Assembly (NCBI GenBank): GCA_038124765.1
Contig: JAYPCO010000032.1
Span: 1-10,648 of the forward strand
DNA length: 10,648 nucleotides
Direction of reading: 5' to 3'
From: HIMB59 sp038124765
GTDB lineage: Bacteria; Pseudomonadota; Alphaproteobacteria; HIMB59
Under the pieces are notes generated by a model. It was not told the origin of the DNA, did not search any database, and worked only from the letters and a program-made list of their open reading frames with translations. The translations under genes and the position numbers were made by a program. Below, in pieces: positions 1 through 7,464 of this stretch (within the stretch, counting starts at the first letter, position 1; every line of letters starts with the position of its first letter).

Positions 1-573
1 TTAGTGTTTAATAAAAAAGAAATTAATGCCAATGACCGTCGCATGGCAAAAATAATTAACTTTGGCATCATTTATGGAATTAGCCAGTATGGCCTCGCCA
101 AACAATTAGGCGTGAGCAATGCCGAGGCGAAACTATTCATCGATAACTACTTTCAAAAGTTTCCCAACATCAATGATTTTATGAAGACCACGGTGGAGAA
201 AGCAAAAAAACTAGGCTATGTGGAAAACCTCTTTGGGCGCAAGTCACACATTAAAGATATTAATGCCAAAAATTTTATGCTTCGCTCTTTTGCAGAACGC
301 CAAGCCATTAATGCCCCCATACAGGGAACAGCGTCTGAGCTGATCAAAATTGCGATGTTGGATATCCAAACATATTTGGAGGCTAATAATTGTAAATCAA
401 AAATGACCTCTCAAGTCCACGATGAACTATTGTTTGAAATTCATAAAAATGAAAAAGATCTTATCCCGCAAATTACTCAGTTAATGGAGACCTCCCATCA
501 AAAATATAAAATTTTTCAAACACCCATAAAAGTAGACTTTGGTGGTGGATTAAACTGGGGCGAGGCCCACTAA
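1..573 (+). CDS. polA: DNA polymerase I, C-terminal part (5' end outside window)
   Basis: This is the last 190 codons of DNA polymerase I, the repair and Okazaki-fragment-processing polymerase. The frame is open from base 1, so the gene continues upstream and the GTG at base 4 is not its start. The O-helix pattern RRxxKxxxFxxxYG is visible (RRMAKIINFGIIYG, about codons 13-26). It carries the Arg, Lys, Phe and Tyr that contact the incoming nucleotide, equivalent to R754, K758, F762 and Y766 of the E. coli enzyme. Further on are LFGRKSH, the conserved ERQAINAPIQGTA segment, and motif C QVHDELLFE with the catalytic Asp (codon 141). The gene ends in the usual way with NW-x-x-AH. The palm/fingers core looks intact, so I see no sign of decay. 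NFGIIYGIS and LFGRK are typical of alphaproteobacterial PolA, which is the main taxonomic clue in the window. No clear intrinsic terminator follows the stop. Confidence 0.96.
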   Translation, partial: LVFNKKEINANDRRMAKIINFGIIYGISQYGLAKQLGVSNAEAKLFIDNYFQKFPNINDFMKTTVEKAKKLGYVENLFGRKSHIKDINAKNFMLRSFAERQAINAPIQGTASELIKIAMLDIQTYLEANNCKSKMTSQVHDELLFEIHKNEKDLIPQITQLMETSHQKYKIFQTPIKVDFGGGLNWGEAH

Positions 574-670
574 ATCATAATTAAGATTGATAGTTCGGGG
601 GTTTTGCCTTGATGATTGTATTTCTCTGAAAACGGCATACACTTCATCAACTGTTTTTAAATGCTTTTTT

Positions 671-697
671 TTGTTTTAATTTCAGCACACATACAAT
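671..697 (+). promoter_or_regulatory. Candidate sigma70-type promoter ahead of the first secreted-protein gene
   Basis: In the 190-bp spacer after polA, TACAAT (692-697) matches five of six bases of the -10 consensus. TTGTTT (671-676) could serve as a weak -35, but the 15-bp spacing is short. An AGGAG Shine-Dalgarno sequence lies further down at 746-750, 13 bases before the ATG at 764. The rest of the spacer holds no recognisable RNA gene or strong hairpin. Placement fits a promoter for the 764 gene, but in AT-rich DNA such matches arise easily. Confidence 0.3.
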
Positions 698-763
698 AAG
701 TCTTTGTGTACGAGCAGTGCCGTGCCTTATGGTTAGTTGATTTTTAGGAGAACATAAAAAACC

Positions 764-2263
764 ATGTATAAGCATTTAACTACTCTTTCTACTTTATTTT
801 TAATTTTATTTTCAATTCTAGTGACTACCAGCTCTGCACAAGCAAACTATTGTACGGAAGAGGGCTATGATCCTTATAAGTGTATTTACCAAAAATTAAG
901 CGATAATGGTACAATCAACTCTTTGATCCCATCAGGGTGGCAATTAGATACCTCTAAGGGGACTAATGGCTTTACAATGAATACAACAAATTGGATAGCC
1001 ACGAGTGCGAAGCTTACCGATACCATGCAAAAAGCAATCCCATTAACAGATTCATCAATTGCCGGATTTGGATGTACTAAAAATAATGCCACAAAATTTA
1101 GCGGGCAAAGCGTTCTCGAGTTGGAGCAATCCCAAAGTATATCCAATGCACAAACCATCAACGAAAGTTATGGAGCTACATTTAATCTTCATACTGATAG
1201 TAATTTTGGTGCCACACAGGTTACGACCGATACGAATCTTAGCTATCAAGTAGACACAACAAAATCCAGCGCTACTGTAAACGGAAGTACTTCAAAGACA
1301 TCTAACGTAATTAACGTAAATGAAGTTATCAATATTGAATGTGGTGGAAAAAAAATTGCTAAAGATGCCTATAATGGCCCTTATTATTTTGACTTTTTCC
1401 AAAACGCTAATCAAATAACAATTACTGATACAGAGAGTTCACCCAACATCAAGGGCTATTATGATCTCTATCCTGAAACAGCACTAAGCACCTTCACGGT
1501 GGCTTTCAAACAAGAGCAATCGGTTTTAGATACAAATAGTATGGGGGTTAATATGATAGGCCAAGGAGGGCAGCAATGTAATTTTGGAGTTGGTGCTGGT
1601 GTTGTTAATTACCAGGCTTATTCTGGCAATCAATGTAAAACTTTTGATTGGAATAAAATGTCAAGTTATTGGTTTTCTAACCCTAGAGGCAACTGGGAGG
1701 GTAGCTGTTATACAGGCAATTATTATACCAATTATAAAAAAAATAATTCATGGAAAACCCTACCTTATGCCGTTAACGCAACTTCTATACCCAGTGATAT
1801 GGATAGGGGCATGGGTTTTCAATTAACCAATAATTGTCGTAAAACACAAACTAACTACAAATCCAATAAATATAATCTTTCAGACTACCTAGATTACACA
1901 GCAATAGACGCTGATAATTATTCAAGCGACTATGATGATGAAAAAAATACTCAATATCATCGTGTCAATTTTTTATATAACGCTAAGACCTATAATAATA
2001 TTCAAGCTAAAATAAATATGACAGCCTATTTCCTGTTCAATCCCACATACCCTAACTACAGTATTGATAATATCTATCAAAATTGTAAGCAGTTAGTGAC
2101 GCTTTGGAACGATGCCTGCGGTACGAATAATCTACAAAATATCGTCATAGATATGTATAATGATAGCTATGTTAATGAATTTAATGATTTTGTGAGTGAA
2201 TACGACAGCGGTGAACCCCAAATTTGTAAAAACAATAAGGGAAATTTTGTTGTATGTCAGTAA
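764..2263 (+). CDS. Cysteine-rich secreted protein, possible aerolysin/ETX-MTX2-type pore-forming toxin
   Basis: This 499-residue exported protein has a Sec signal peptide (residues 1-27, likely cleavage after AQA). The mature part has twelve cysteines (30, 40, 104, 193, 272, 291, 315, 358, 441, 452, 488, 498), suggesting disulfides formed outside the cytoplasm. Between Cys104 and Cys193 lies a segment of alternating polar residues very rich in Ser, Thr and Asn. Such a segment is characteristic of the hairpin region in aerolysin-like and ETX/MTX2 beta-pore-forming toxins. This is only a resemblance, and no catalytic motif is seen. The C-terminal half is rich in Asn, Tyr and Trp and could be a binding domain. 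The protein is a diverged paralogue of the 3770-5239 product: LDTSKG/VDSNKG, TTNW/STNY, YDLYPET/YDVRPET and a C-x-Q-[IL]-V-like stretch near the C-terminus occur in the same order. Its start has AGGAG at 746-750. The pentapeptide gene follows after 14 bp, probably in one transcript. Being a gene is near certain, but the toxin function is a guess. Confidence 0.88.
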   Translation: MYKHLTTLSTLFLILFSILVTTSSAQANYCTEEGYDPYKCIYQKLSDNGTINSLIPSGWQLDTSKGTNGFTMNTTNWIATSAKLTDTMQKAIPLTDSSIAGFGCTKNNATKFSGQSVLELEQSQSISNAQTINESYGATFNLHTDSNFGATQVTTDTNLSYQVDTTKSSATVNGSTSKTSNVINVNEVINIECGGKKIAKDAYNGPYYFDFFQNANQITITDTESSPNIKGYYDLYPETALSTFTVAFKQEQSVLDTNSMGVNMIGQGGQQCNFGVGAGVVNYQAYSGNQCKTFDWNKMSSYWFSNPRGNWEGSCYTGNYYTNYKKNNSWKTLPYAVNATSIPSDMDRGMGFQLTNNCRKTQTNYKSNKYNLSDYLDYTAIDADNYSSDYDDEKNTQYHRVNFLYNAKTYNNIQAKINMTAYFLFNPTYPNYSIDNIYQNCKQLVTLWNDACGTNNLQNIVIDMYNDSYVNEFNDFVSEYDSGEPQICKNNKGNFVVCQ

Positions 2264-2277
2264 ATCATTAAATAAGG

Positions 2278-3583
2278 ATGAAAAAATACTGGACAATATA
2301 TACGATTATTTTCTTTCTTTTCTTAAACTTGGAAAGTGGGTCGATCAATGCCCATGATTTACGTGACCCCGAGAACGGGGGCTGCTATGCGGGGACATCA
2401 ACCCTTATTCCTAACGGAACCCCAGGAGAGTGTGATGAAGATACAGAAANNNNNNNNNNNNNNNNNNNNNNNNNNNNNNNNNNNNNNNNNNNNNNNNNNN
2501 NNNNNNNNNNNNNNNNNNNNNNNNNNNNNNNNNNNNNNNNNNNNNNNNNAAGATGCCGATTTAACCGATGCCTCTTTTTTTGGAACGAAATGGTATGACG
2601 ACGCTGTAAATTTTGATGGCGCAATACTAAAAAATACAAATTTCTCGAGCGCCTATTTTTTAGAGGTCCCTGATTTTTCTAAAGCGAAAACCCTCGAAGG
2701 GGCGCAATTTAACAACCATGTAGTCGATTGGGAGACCTTTAAAATATTAAAAGCTAAAGGTGCAAATTTAGCAGGTATTAAATTAAGACAATCGGCAGAG
2801 GTGATAGTAGTGCAAGCAGGGGTGAAATATCAATACAAAGATACCCCGTCCTTAATATTTAAAGATATCGATGAAAAAGAATTGCGCGGAGTAGATTTTA
2901 CGGGAGTAGACTTAACAGGATCTAACTTTGATGGCATTGATTTTGAAGATCTGAATATTGTTGTTAATATCATAGGGGGTGCAAGTTTTAAAGGCGCTAG
3001 AGTGAACCAAGCAGTGTATGACGCGCTCAGTCGTGGGGCTGATTTTAGCGGAGCCGTCTTAGATGGCCTGCAGCTACAAAGCGATAAAAATTTCAATTAC
3101 AAAGGGGCCACTATTACCAATTCTAACTTTGTGAGCTTTGGTACATTCATAGCCGATGATAGTACTATCATGGAAAATATAACTATTGATCCTTCCTCAG
3201 GCCCTAGAAGAAGATCTGTTGATCCCTATTTGTTCCAACGGGTAGTGCAAAGTAATCCGCAAAAAAGTCTCAGTAGCGAGCCCCTGTATGCCTTTATTAA
3301 TTTTCCAGAGGGATCCACGTTTGAAAATATGGATTTAAGCAACACGTATTTAGAGTTTGTAGATTTTTTGCATGTAACTTTGCAAGAAGTGTCTTTTAAC
3401 AACGCTAAAATGTATAAGTCCAATATCAAATGCAGTTCATTAGACAAGGTGGATTTAACGGGCCTCGAAACAGTGAATACCCCAATAAAATTTATTAATT
3501 GGTGTGAGACGAAGGATCAAAACGGGAATGTGAGAACGGGGGAATGTAATGTTGGTTTGCCCTCGGGCCCCAGTTGCCAATAG
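2278..3583 (+). CDS. Exported pentapeptide-repeat protein, interrupted by an assembly gap
   Basis: A gene starts at ATG 2278 with a signal peptide (residues 1-25, probable cleavage after INA), then a short Cys-containing region (Cys36, Cys52) up to the run of N at 2450. From 2552 a frame coding for pentapeptide repeats runs to TAG at 3581-3583 (343 codons). It contains A(D/N)LxxxxF-type repeats such as DADLTDASF, RGVDFTGVDLTGSNFDG and FENMDLSNTYLEF. Such repeats fold as a right-handed quadrilateral beta-helix. The two parts are in different frames relative to each other, but the 100 N are almost certainly a placeholder, so one continuous gene is the simplest reading and no frameshift should be inferred. 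Two helical insertions, each followed by GA(N/D), interrupt the repeats (WETFKILKAKGANL and VYDALSRGADF). The C-terminus has a cysteine cap, NWC-x6-G-x-V-R-T-x2-C, matching the cap of the 9386 gene product. AAGG lies only one base before the ATG, so translation may depend on the upstream gene 14 bp away. Confidence 0.85.
2450..2549. other. Assembly gap (100 N)
   Basis: This is exactly 100 undetermined bases inside the first pentapeptide-repeat gene. A round 100 is a common scaffolding placeholder for unknown length, so reading frames cannot be carried across it. Pentapeptide coding sequence is internally repetitive, which may be why assembly broke here. Confidence 0.95.
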
Positions 3584-3702
3584 AGCCCAATTTCATCCAA
3601 AAGTACCCCCAGTCCTTGCTTAAAAAGGTTTCGTAGAACCTCTATAGTTCACAGTTTTTTTAAATGGTTGCTGAATTTACTATTTTAAATAATTAAAAAA
3701 TA

Positions 3703-3723
3703 TACTCTTAGATATATAGAGTA
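3703..3723. promoter_or_regulatory. Short palindromic site upstream of the second toxin-like gene
   Basis: TACTCT (3703-3708) and AGAGTA (3718-3723) form a perfect 6-bp inverted repeat with a 9-base AT-rich centre. It sits 47 bp before the ATG at 3770, in the 186-bp spacer that follows the pentapeptide gene. The position would suit an operator or a 5'-UTR hairpin. The spacer also has a small AGGTT/AACCT hairpin at 3626-3641, with a T-run (3655-3661) too far downstream for a convincing terminator. I see no clear -35/-10 pair. The surrounding DNA is very AT-rich, so chance is possible. Confidence 0.22.
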
Positions 3724-3769
3724 CTTATTCATCGTTAATAAATAAATCTCTACGAAAGGAAGAAATATT

Positions 3770-5239
3770 ATGAAAAGCCTTGCCGCACTGATTGCCCTGA
3801 TGTTATTTTTAGGCACTTCCCCAAGTGTTTATGCCGTTGACGCCAATACCTGGCTAATAGACCAAATGAATTCTCAATTAAAAAGTAAGAAAGGCTCCTT
3901 AAGTAAAGCCTTACAATCTCAAGGCAAAGACCCCGCCACGTTCGTAGTTGATAGTAATAAGGGTATTGAATATAAGTGGAATTGGAAGTCGACTAACTAT
4001 ACCCTTGAACAATCGATAGAGACTCCCATGAATTTGGGTAGCGCATCAAACTATCGATGTCAACCTTATACTAAATCAAAAGCCGATTTAACAATACAGA
4101 CAGAGACAACTAGAAGTCTTGCTATTGGGGTTTCCTCAACAGTTTCGGAGTCTTTTAATAATACCAATGTGATAGATACAACCGTTGAGGCATCATACGG
4201 TACGGCAGACTTTAAAACGGAGATGACCAATACCTGGTCCACTGATACCTCATCGTTGGAAGAAAACAATCAACAAACACAATCTACACAAACAACACGT
4301 TGTGAGATCAATCAAACACTTTCGTCCGAGCAAACACCTTCCTATGCCTATTTGAAAAACACTACGCAAGCAATTATGTATAAAGACGCAAAGACTAATA
4401 CGGATAATATTCAATTTTCATATGATGTTCGACCTGAGACAATACAGCTTGACGGAGCCAAAAATGAAACGACAACTGTATACTTAAGAGAAGTAAAAGA
4501 TTGGGGCAAGGTTAGAGTGATTATCCATGGAAATAGGTGCGCCGATGGCAGCATTAATGGTAATTGGGTGTCTAACGGCCAAAGCGATAACAGAGGCGGA
4601 GTTAAAAGTAATAAAAATAAAGACGGTGATTGGACATATAGGTGTCATAATTTTCGGGTAGAGGGAGGCGCTGATCACTCAGGTAGCCTTACTGTCAAAA
4701 ATAAAGGCGCAAATGGAACATACAAGGTAAACTTCAACCAGTCATCGGTGTGGGTCGTCAATACAGGCACCAATAAAGAAGTAGATCGAAAAAACATAGG
4801 AACAGGAAATGGTCGAAATTTTGATTGTAGAGATTTTAAAAATCTTCAACATGATGATTGCTACATTGAGAGTTTTGAAATAACAAATAAAGGAGGTACT
4901 GCTTCCACCCCCGTTTTTAATCATAATATTTATGATTCGGGCAACGGCATTTTTTCAACAATAGAAGATATGTCATACCACATTGAGGGCACGCAAAAGG
5001 CCTCTTCTAATGATGTCGCTACCCAGTGCCAAATCGTCATCTTAACTTGGGATAGCCCTGAAGACCGTGACGCTATCGCCTCCATCTGTAACCTCTCTGA
5101 AAGCCAATATCCACCCGAGACAGATGTGTCTCAAATCAACGCCTCCCTTTCTAAGAGTGAAAGAGAGGGTTATGTAAACAAAAAGCTGGATGAAATAGAA
5201 CCTTTTGAAGGTCAAATAGTAAATCGTGTAGACAAATAA
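3770..5239 (+). CDS. Secreted protein with ETX/MTX2-like segment, paralogue of the 764-2263 product
   Basis: This 489-residue exported protein has a clear Sec signal peptide (residues 1-22, VYA cleavage site). GGAAG at 3758-3762 lies 7 bases before the ATG, which supports this start. Eight cysteines remain after export (97, 178, 257, 292, 353, 364, 420, 440). The stretch between Cys97 and Cys178 is a Ser/Thr-rich run with alternating residues (SLAIGVSSTVSESF, then TVEASYGTADFKTEMTNTW). It resembles the amphipathic hairpin region of aerolysin-type toxins. After SYDVRPET (217-224) comes a Gly/Asn-rich beta domain with paired Cys (about 245-370), possibly a carbohydrate- or receptor-binding module. 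The C-terminal 30 residues are charged and helical. Order and spacing of several motifs match the 764-2263 product, so the two arose by an old duplication or are members of one family. No enzymatic signature is seen. The product name should be treated as a hypothesis. Confidence 0.9.
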   Translation: MKSLAALIALMLFLGTSPSVYAVDANTWLIDQMNSQLKSKKGSLSKALQSQGKDPATFVVDSNKGIEYKWNWKSTNYTLEQSIETPMNLGSASNYRCQPYTKSKADLTIQTETTRSLAIGVSSTVSESFNNTNVIDTTVEASYGTADFKTEMTNTWSTDTSSLEENNQQTQSTQTTRCEINQTLSSEQTPSYAYLKNTTQAIMYKDAKTNTDNIQFSYDVRPETIQLDGAKNETTTVYLREVKDWGKVRVIIHGNRCADGSINGNWVSNGQSDNRGGVKSNKNKDGDWTYRCHNFRVEGGADHSGSLTVKNKGANGTYKVNFNQSSVWVVNTGTNKEVDRKNIGTGNGRNFDCRDFKNLQHDDCYIESFEITNKGGTASTPVFNHNIYDSGNGIFSTIEDMSYHIEGTQKASSNDVATQCQIVILTWDSPEDRDAIASICNLSESQYPPETDVSQINASLSKSEREGYVNKKLDEIEPFEGQIVNRVDK

Positions 5240-5253
5240 CAGGGAGAGAATTG

Positions 5254-5661
5254 ATGAAACGCAAATTAAAATATGGATTAATCCTAGCTATAATCAGTGG
5301 GTTTTTGCCCCTTTCGGCTTTATTAGCAGGGCAGTGTCCATCCAACATTGATGCTGTAGCTCAAGATTATCGAGACCAAGGGTATACAGTTTTTCATTGC
5401 CAGTCGAATGCCTCTGTGGCAAACCCAGTAGATCCTGTCAATGACACCTTTAATGCGCAGATTTGTGGTTCAGGGAGCGGTGTTACAATTGAAGCATCGC
5501 AAATAGGGGATCCTTTAAATTTAGGACCACAACAGGTTAATGTTTATAATATCAAATCAACGGGCGGGTCTGTAGATAATCAACAAACGCAGCCCTGGGG
5601 GGGTTTTACTAATATAAGTATTCAATGTACGGGAGATTACTACATTGCTTATCAATTCACG
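5254..5661 (+). CDS. Small secreted cysteine-containing protein of unknown function, runs into gap
   Basis: The gene starts 14 bp after the toxin-like gene. ATG 5254 is preferred over TTG 5251 because AGGGAGAG (5241-5248) then has normal spacing. A signal peptide covers residues 1 to about 25 (hydrophobic core LILAIISGFLPLSALLA). The mature N-terminus begins GQCPSNIDAVAQDYRDQGY and contains a two-cysteine unit (C-x22-C). Two further Cys flank a Gly/Ser-rich beta-type region that ends in a Tyr-rich stretch just before the N run. I do not recognise the family. Coding continues into the gap at 5662. After the gap all three forward frames end quickly (5767, 5780 or 5799), so the true C-terminus is undefined but probably falls in or just after the gap. 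The position suggests an operon with the toxin-like gene, perhaps as a partner or accessory secreted factor; that is inference. Confidence 0.78.
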
Positions 5662-5761
5662 NNNNNNNNNNNNNNNNNNNNNNNNNNNNNNNNNNNNNNN
5701 NNNNNNNNNNNNNNNNNNNNNNNNNNNNNNNNNNNNNNNNNNNNNNNNNNNNNNNNNNNNN
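5662..5761. other. Assembly gap (100 N)
   Basis: This is a second run of exactly 100 N, again a probable fixed-size placeholder. It removes the 3' end of the small secreted-protein gene. The short run of sequence after it (5762-5799) cannot be assigned to a frame with confidence. Confidence 0.95.
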
Positions 5762-5817
5762 CAATAGAAAATTTTTATAGTCTTTTCAAAAAAAGATAAG
5801 AATATAGAAATTTAATT

Positions 5818-5823
5818 TATAAT
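5818..5823 (+). promoter_or_regulatory. Perfect -10 hexamer without a good -35
   Basis: TATAAT stands 84 bases before the ATG at 5907, in the AT-rich spacer after the second gap. No TTGACA-like hexamer lies 16-18 bp upstream and there is no TG extension. A perfect TTGACA at 5850-5855 has no -10 at the right distance. It could be the promoter of the 99-residue exported protein, but the evidence is a single hexamer. Confidence 0.2.
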
Positions 5824-5906
5824 CGTTATGCGTTGGTTGGGTTTTAAATTTGACAGGAACAGTTGGTTCTAAACGGGGTAAAACATTAAATGAAAGAAAA
5901 AAATTA

Positions 5907-6206
5907 ATGAAAAGATATATCTCTTTATTAATCAATCCGCTATTCAGTGCTGTCCAAAACTTCAAAGTTGCTTGGTTGATTGGGTGGTTATTTTATACGT
6001 CTTCGCTCAATGCGGCCTACTACGATAGGGTCTGTGAAATCTTTCAAAAACACATTCAACTTCATGTAATTACGATAGAGAAAAATTATGAGCAATATTT
6101 TAAAGAAGAAAATACCGAAGTAGCAAAAGCCCAGTGGGATCATATTTTTACCCTAGAAAAAGAATTACTCCATTATCTTGAATTAAAAAAAGCATTGTGT
6201 ATTTAA
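5907..6206 (+). CDS. Small exported or membrane-anchored helical protein, unknown function
   Basis: This is a 99-residue product from ATG 5907. The frame is open upstream to a TTG at 5850, but the extra 19 residues are basic and polar and would bury the signal sequence, so the ATG is preferred. Its Shine-Dalgarno sequence is poor (GAAAG, distant). Residues 1-36 are basic then hydrophobic (VAWLIGWLFYTSSLNAA) and read as a signal peptide with cleavage near LNA, or as a signal anchor. The remainder is a charged, mostly helical stretch with heptad-like hydrophobic spacing (HIQLHVITIEKNYEQYF, then HIFTLEKELLHYLELKKAL). Two cysteines (43 and 98) bracket it and could staple a helical hairpin. I recognise no family. 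The size and gene context would fit a chaperone, a pilotin-like helper or an immunity-type protein for the neighbouring secreted proteins, but nothing in the sequence decides this. Confidence 0.62.
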   Translation: MKRYISLLINPLFSAVQNFKVAWLIGWLFYTSSLNAAYYDRVCEIFQKHIQLHVITIEKNYEQYFKEENTEVAKAQWDHIFTLEKELLHYLELKKALCI

Positions 6207-6372
6207 GCTATTTTCCATTGAATTGAGCATTTGCTATTCGAGGGGAAGCAAATTACAATTTATTTGTTATTCAAAAGTCTTGCCGTCTCTTGTGTTTTGA
6301 GTATCGATAAGGAACGAAATAAGAGAATTAATTAAATAAAAGTTAGGTACTCATTTTTTTGTATTTAATTTT

Positions 6373-6380
6373 AAGGAGGA
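6373..6380 (+). promoter_or_regulatory. Strong Shine-Dalgarno (AAGGAGGA) deciding a TTG start
   Basis: AAGGAGGA is the best anti-16S match in the window and lies 8 bases before TTG 6389. No other start codon is placed to use it: the ATG of the solute-binding protein is 88 bases downstream and in another frame. It is the only good ribosome site in the 6389-10195 operon. The 182-bp spacer before it (6207-6388) otherwise contains only a weak promoter-like pair, TTGCCG (6280-6285) and TATCGA (6302-6307), 16 bp apart. Confidence 0.55.
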
Positions 6381-6388
6381 AAGGCACA

Positions 6389-6475
6389 TTGAATAAGTTG
6401 AAATATAGTTCTTGCTCTATATATCAGTCGCTATCTTTTTATTTTTTATTTAAATCCGCTTTCCGCCCATGCTAA
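6389..6475 (+). CDS. TTG-initiated 28-codon mini-ORF (candidate leader/coupling peptide)
   Basis: From TTG 6389, with a consensus Shine-Dalgarno sequence at 6373-6380, a frame runs 28 codons to TAA 6473-6475. It overlaps the ATG of the solute-binding protein gene (6469) by seven bases. The peptide is hydrophobic and aromatic in its centre (SIYQSLSFYFLF), has a basic start (MNKLKY), and contains two cysteines. The downstream ATG has no purine-rich sequence in front of it (TTCCGCCC), so ribosomes ending the mini-ORF may supply its initiation. The alternative, a frameshifted N-terminus of the next gene, is unlikely because that gene has its own complete signal peptide. Whether the peptide itself does anything cannot be told. 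Confidence 0.42.
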   Translation: MNKLKYSSCSIYQSLSFYFLFKSAFRPC

Positions 6476-7464
6476 AAAAATTTATCCTTTCATTCATCTT
6501 TACGCTCACATGGAGCGGCGTATGGCTTTTTTCATCATTGTCGTTGCAGGCAGCTAGTCAGTCATCCTCGAATGCAGCGTGCGCTAATCTCGTGTTAGCA
6601 GAGGGGAACTGGCAATCCAGCGTCTTGCTAACTCACATTGATCATTTAATTTTAAAAGAAGTTTTTCACTGCCCCGTTCAAACAGTTTTTTACTCGGACA
6701 TGATGCAAGCCCTAGATGATTTAATTGCCGGCAAGATCACTCTTATCCCTGAGTTTTGGACCAACAGCTATCAAAATAAATTAGATGTGGCCAAAGCCAA
6801 TAATCAGATTGCCCAAATTCCCCTGGTGTATGCGGAAGGGGGAATAGAGGGTTTTTGGCTTCCGTCCTACCTCTTGGCGGTTCAACCAGGCTTAAACCAA
6901 ATTGATACACTTAAACAACATGCTAATTTGTTTTCCCAAGAACAAGGCGAACTTCCTAATTTTTATTTGTGCCCTCAAAGTTGGGGCTGTTATAAAACCT
7001 CTTTGCAAATTTTTCGCTCCCATGGCTTGGATCAATACTTTACCCCCGTGGCACCCCCGAATGATTTAACGATGATCTTAAATATCAGCGACTCTTTTGA
7101 GTATAAAAAGCCTTGGATTGGTTATTACTATAATCCCACTTCCTTGTTAAGTAAAAGTCGAATGGTTATGGTGGATCTCCAAACAGACTTTGATGAACAG
7201 GAGTGGACGCGCTGCACCATCGACTTGGATTGTCCTGACCCGCAAAAAAATAATTTCCCCACTATTGATATTTCTACCCTGTACCATATAAATACGCTGA
7301 CAGAACCAAAGCTCATTCAATATTTTGAAAAGAGAATTCTAACGCACTCAGAAATTTCGGATCTCTTGGTTTGGCAAGAAAAAAATGAAGCCACCTATCA
7401 TGAAACCGCACAGCATTTTTACACCCAACATCAAGCCATTTGGCAGAAATTTGTTCCTCAATGA
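6469..7464 (+). CDS. OpuAC-like (glycine betaine-type) periplasmic solute-binding protein
   Basis: This 331-residue exported protein has a long signal peptide (residues 1-28, cleavage around LQA). The body follows the pattern of OpuAC/ProX-type ligand-binding domains, which bind quaternary amines such as betaine or choline through an aromatic cage. It has NWQSSVLLTHI near the N-terminus, K-E-x-F-x-C-P-V (63-70), a LIAGKITLIPEFW stretch (85-97), GIEGFWLPSYL (125-135), FYLCPQSWGC (165-174) and PWIGYYYNPTSLL (215-227). Trp48, Trp97, Trp130, Trp172 and Trp216 are candidate cage residues. Six cysteines (38, 68, 168, 174, 249, 255) suggest three disulfides. Length is normal for the family. No permease or ATPase gene is adjacent, which is unusual for an importer component. 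An in-frame stop at 6451-6453 fixes the start at or after 6469, which lacks its own ribosome site. Its stop overlaps the secretin start (ATGA). Ligand identity is unknown. Confidence 0.85.
   Translation: MLKKFILSFIFTLTWSGVWLFSSLSLQAASQSSSNAACANLVLAEGNWQSSVLLTHIDHLILKEVFHCPVQTVFYSDMMQALDDLIAGKITLIPEFWTNSYQNKLDVAKANNQIAQIPLVYAEGGIEGFWLPSYLLAVQPGLNQIDTLKQHANLFSQEQGELPNFYLCPQSWGCYKTSLQIFRSHGLDQYFTPVAPPNDLTMILNISDSFEYKKPWIGYYYNPTSLLSKSRMVMVDLQTDFDEQEWTRCTIDLDCPDPQKNNFPTIDISTLYHINTLTEPKLIQYFEKRILTHSEISDLLVWQEKNEATYHETAQHFYTQHQAIWQKFVPQ

Noticed and set aside
886..1161. Minus-strand and alternate-frame ORFs inside the large genes (for example 886-1161, 2830-3096, 4066-4269, 8303-8578)
   Set aside because: They lie wholly within convincing plus-strand genes, have no ribosome sites or recognisable domains, and look like frame shadows.
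2336..3583. A single 415-residue ORF read through the N gap in frame 2, starting at ATG 2336
   Set aside because: Before the gap, frame 2 gives no signal peptide, while frame 1 from 2278 gives a good one. The continuity is produced only by the arbitrary length of the N run.
3626..3661. Intrinsic terminator after the first pentapeptide gene
   Set aside because: The AGGTT/AACCT stem is only 5 bp and the T-run begins 13 bases after it, so the geometry is wrong for a standard terminator.
5850..5906. TTG 5850 as the start of the small exported protein
   Set aside because: It places 19 polar, basic residues before the signal sequence and has no supporting ribosome site. The same bases form a TTGACA hexamer, but no -10 follows at the proper distance.
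6389..6475. Frameshifted N-terminus of the solute-binding protein
   Set aside because: The downstream frame already begins with a complete signal peptide directly after ATG 6469, and a stop at 6451-6453 closes that frame upstream, so nothing is missing from the gene.
7440..7460. Upstream ATG (7440) as the start of the secretin gene
   Set aside because: It adds seven residues inside the previous gene and spoils the lipoprotein signal. ATG 7461 gives a clean signal and an ATGA overlap with the upstream stop.
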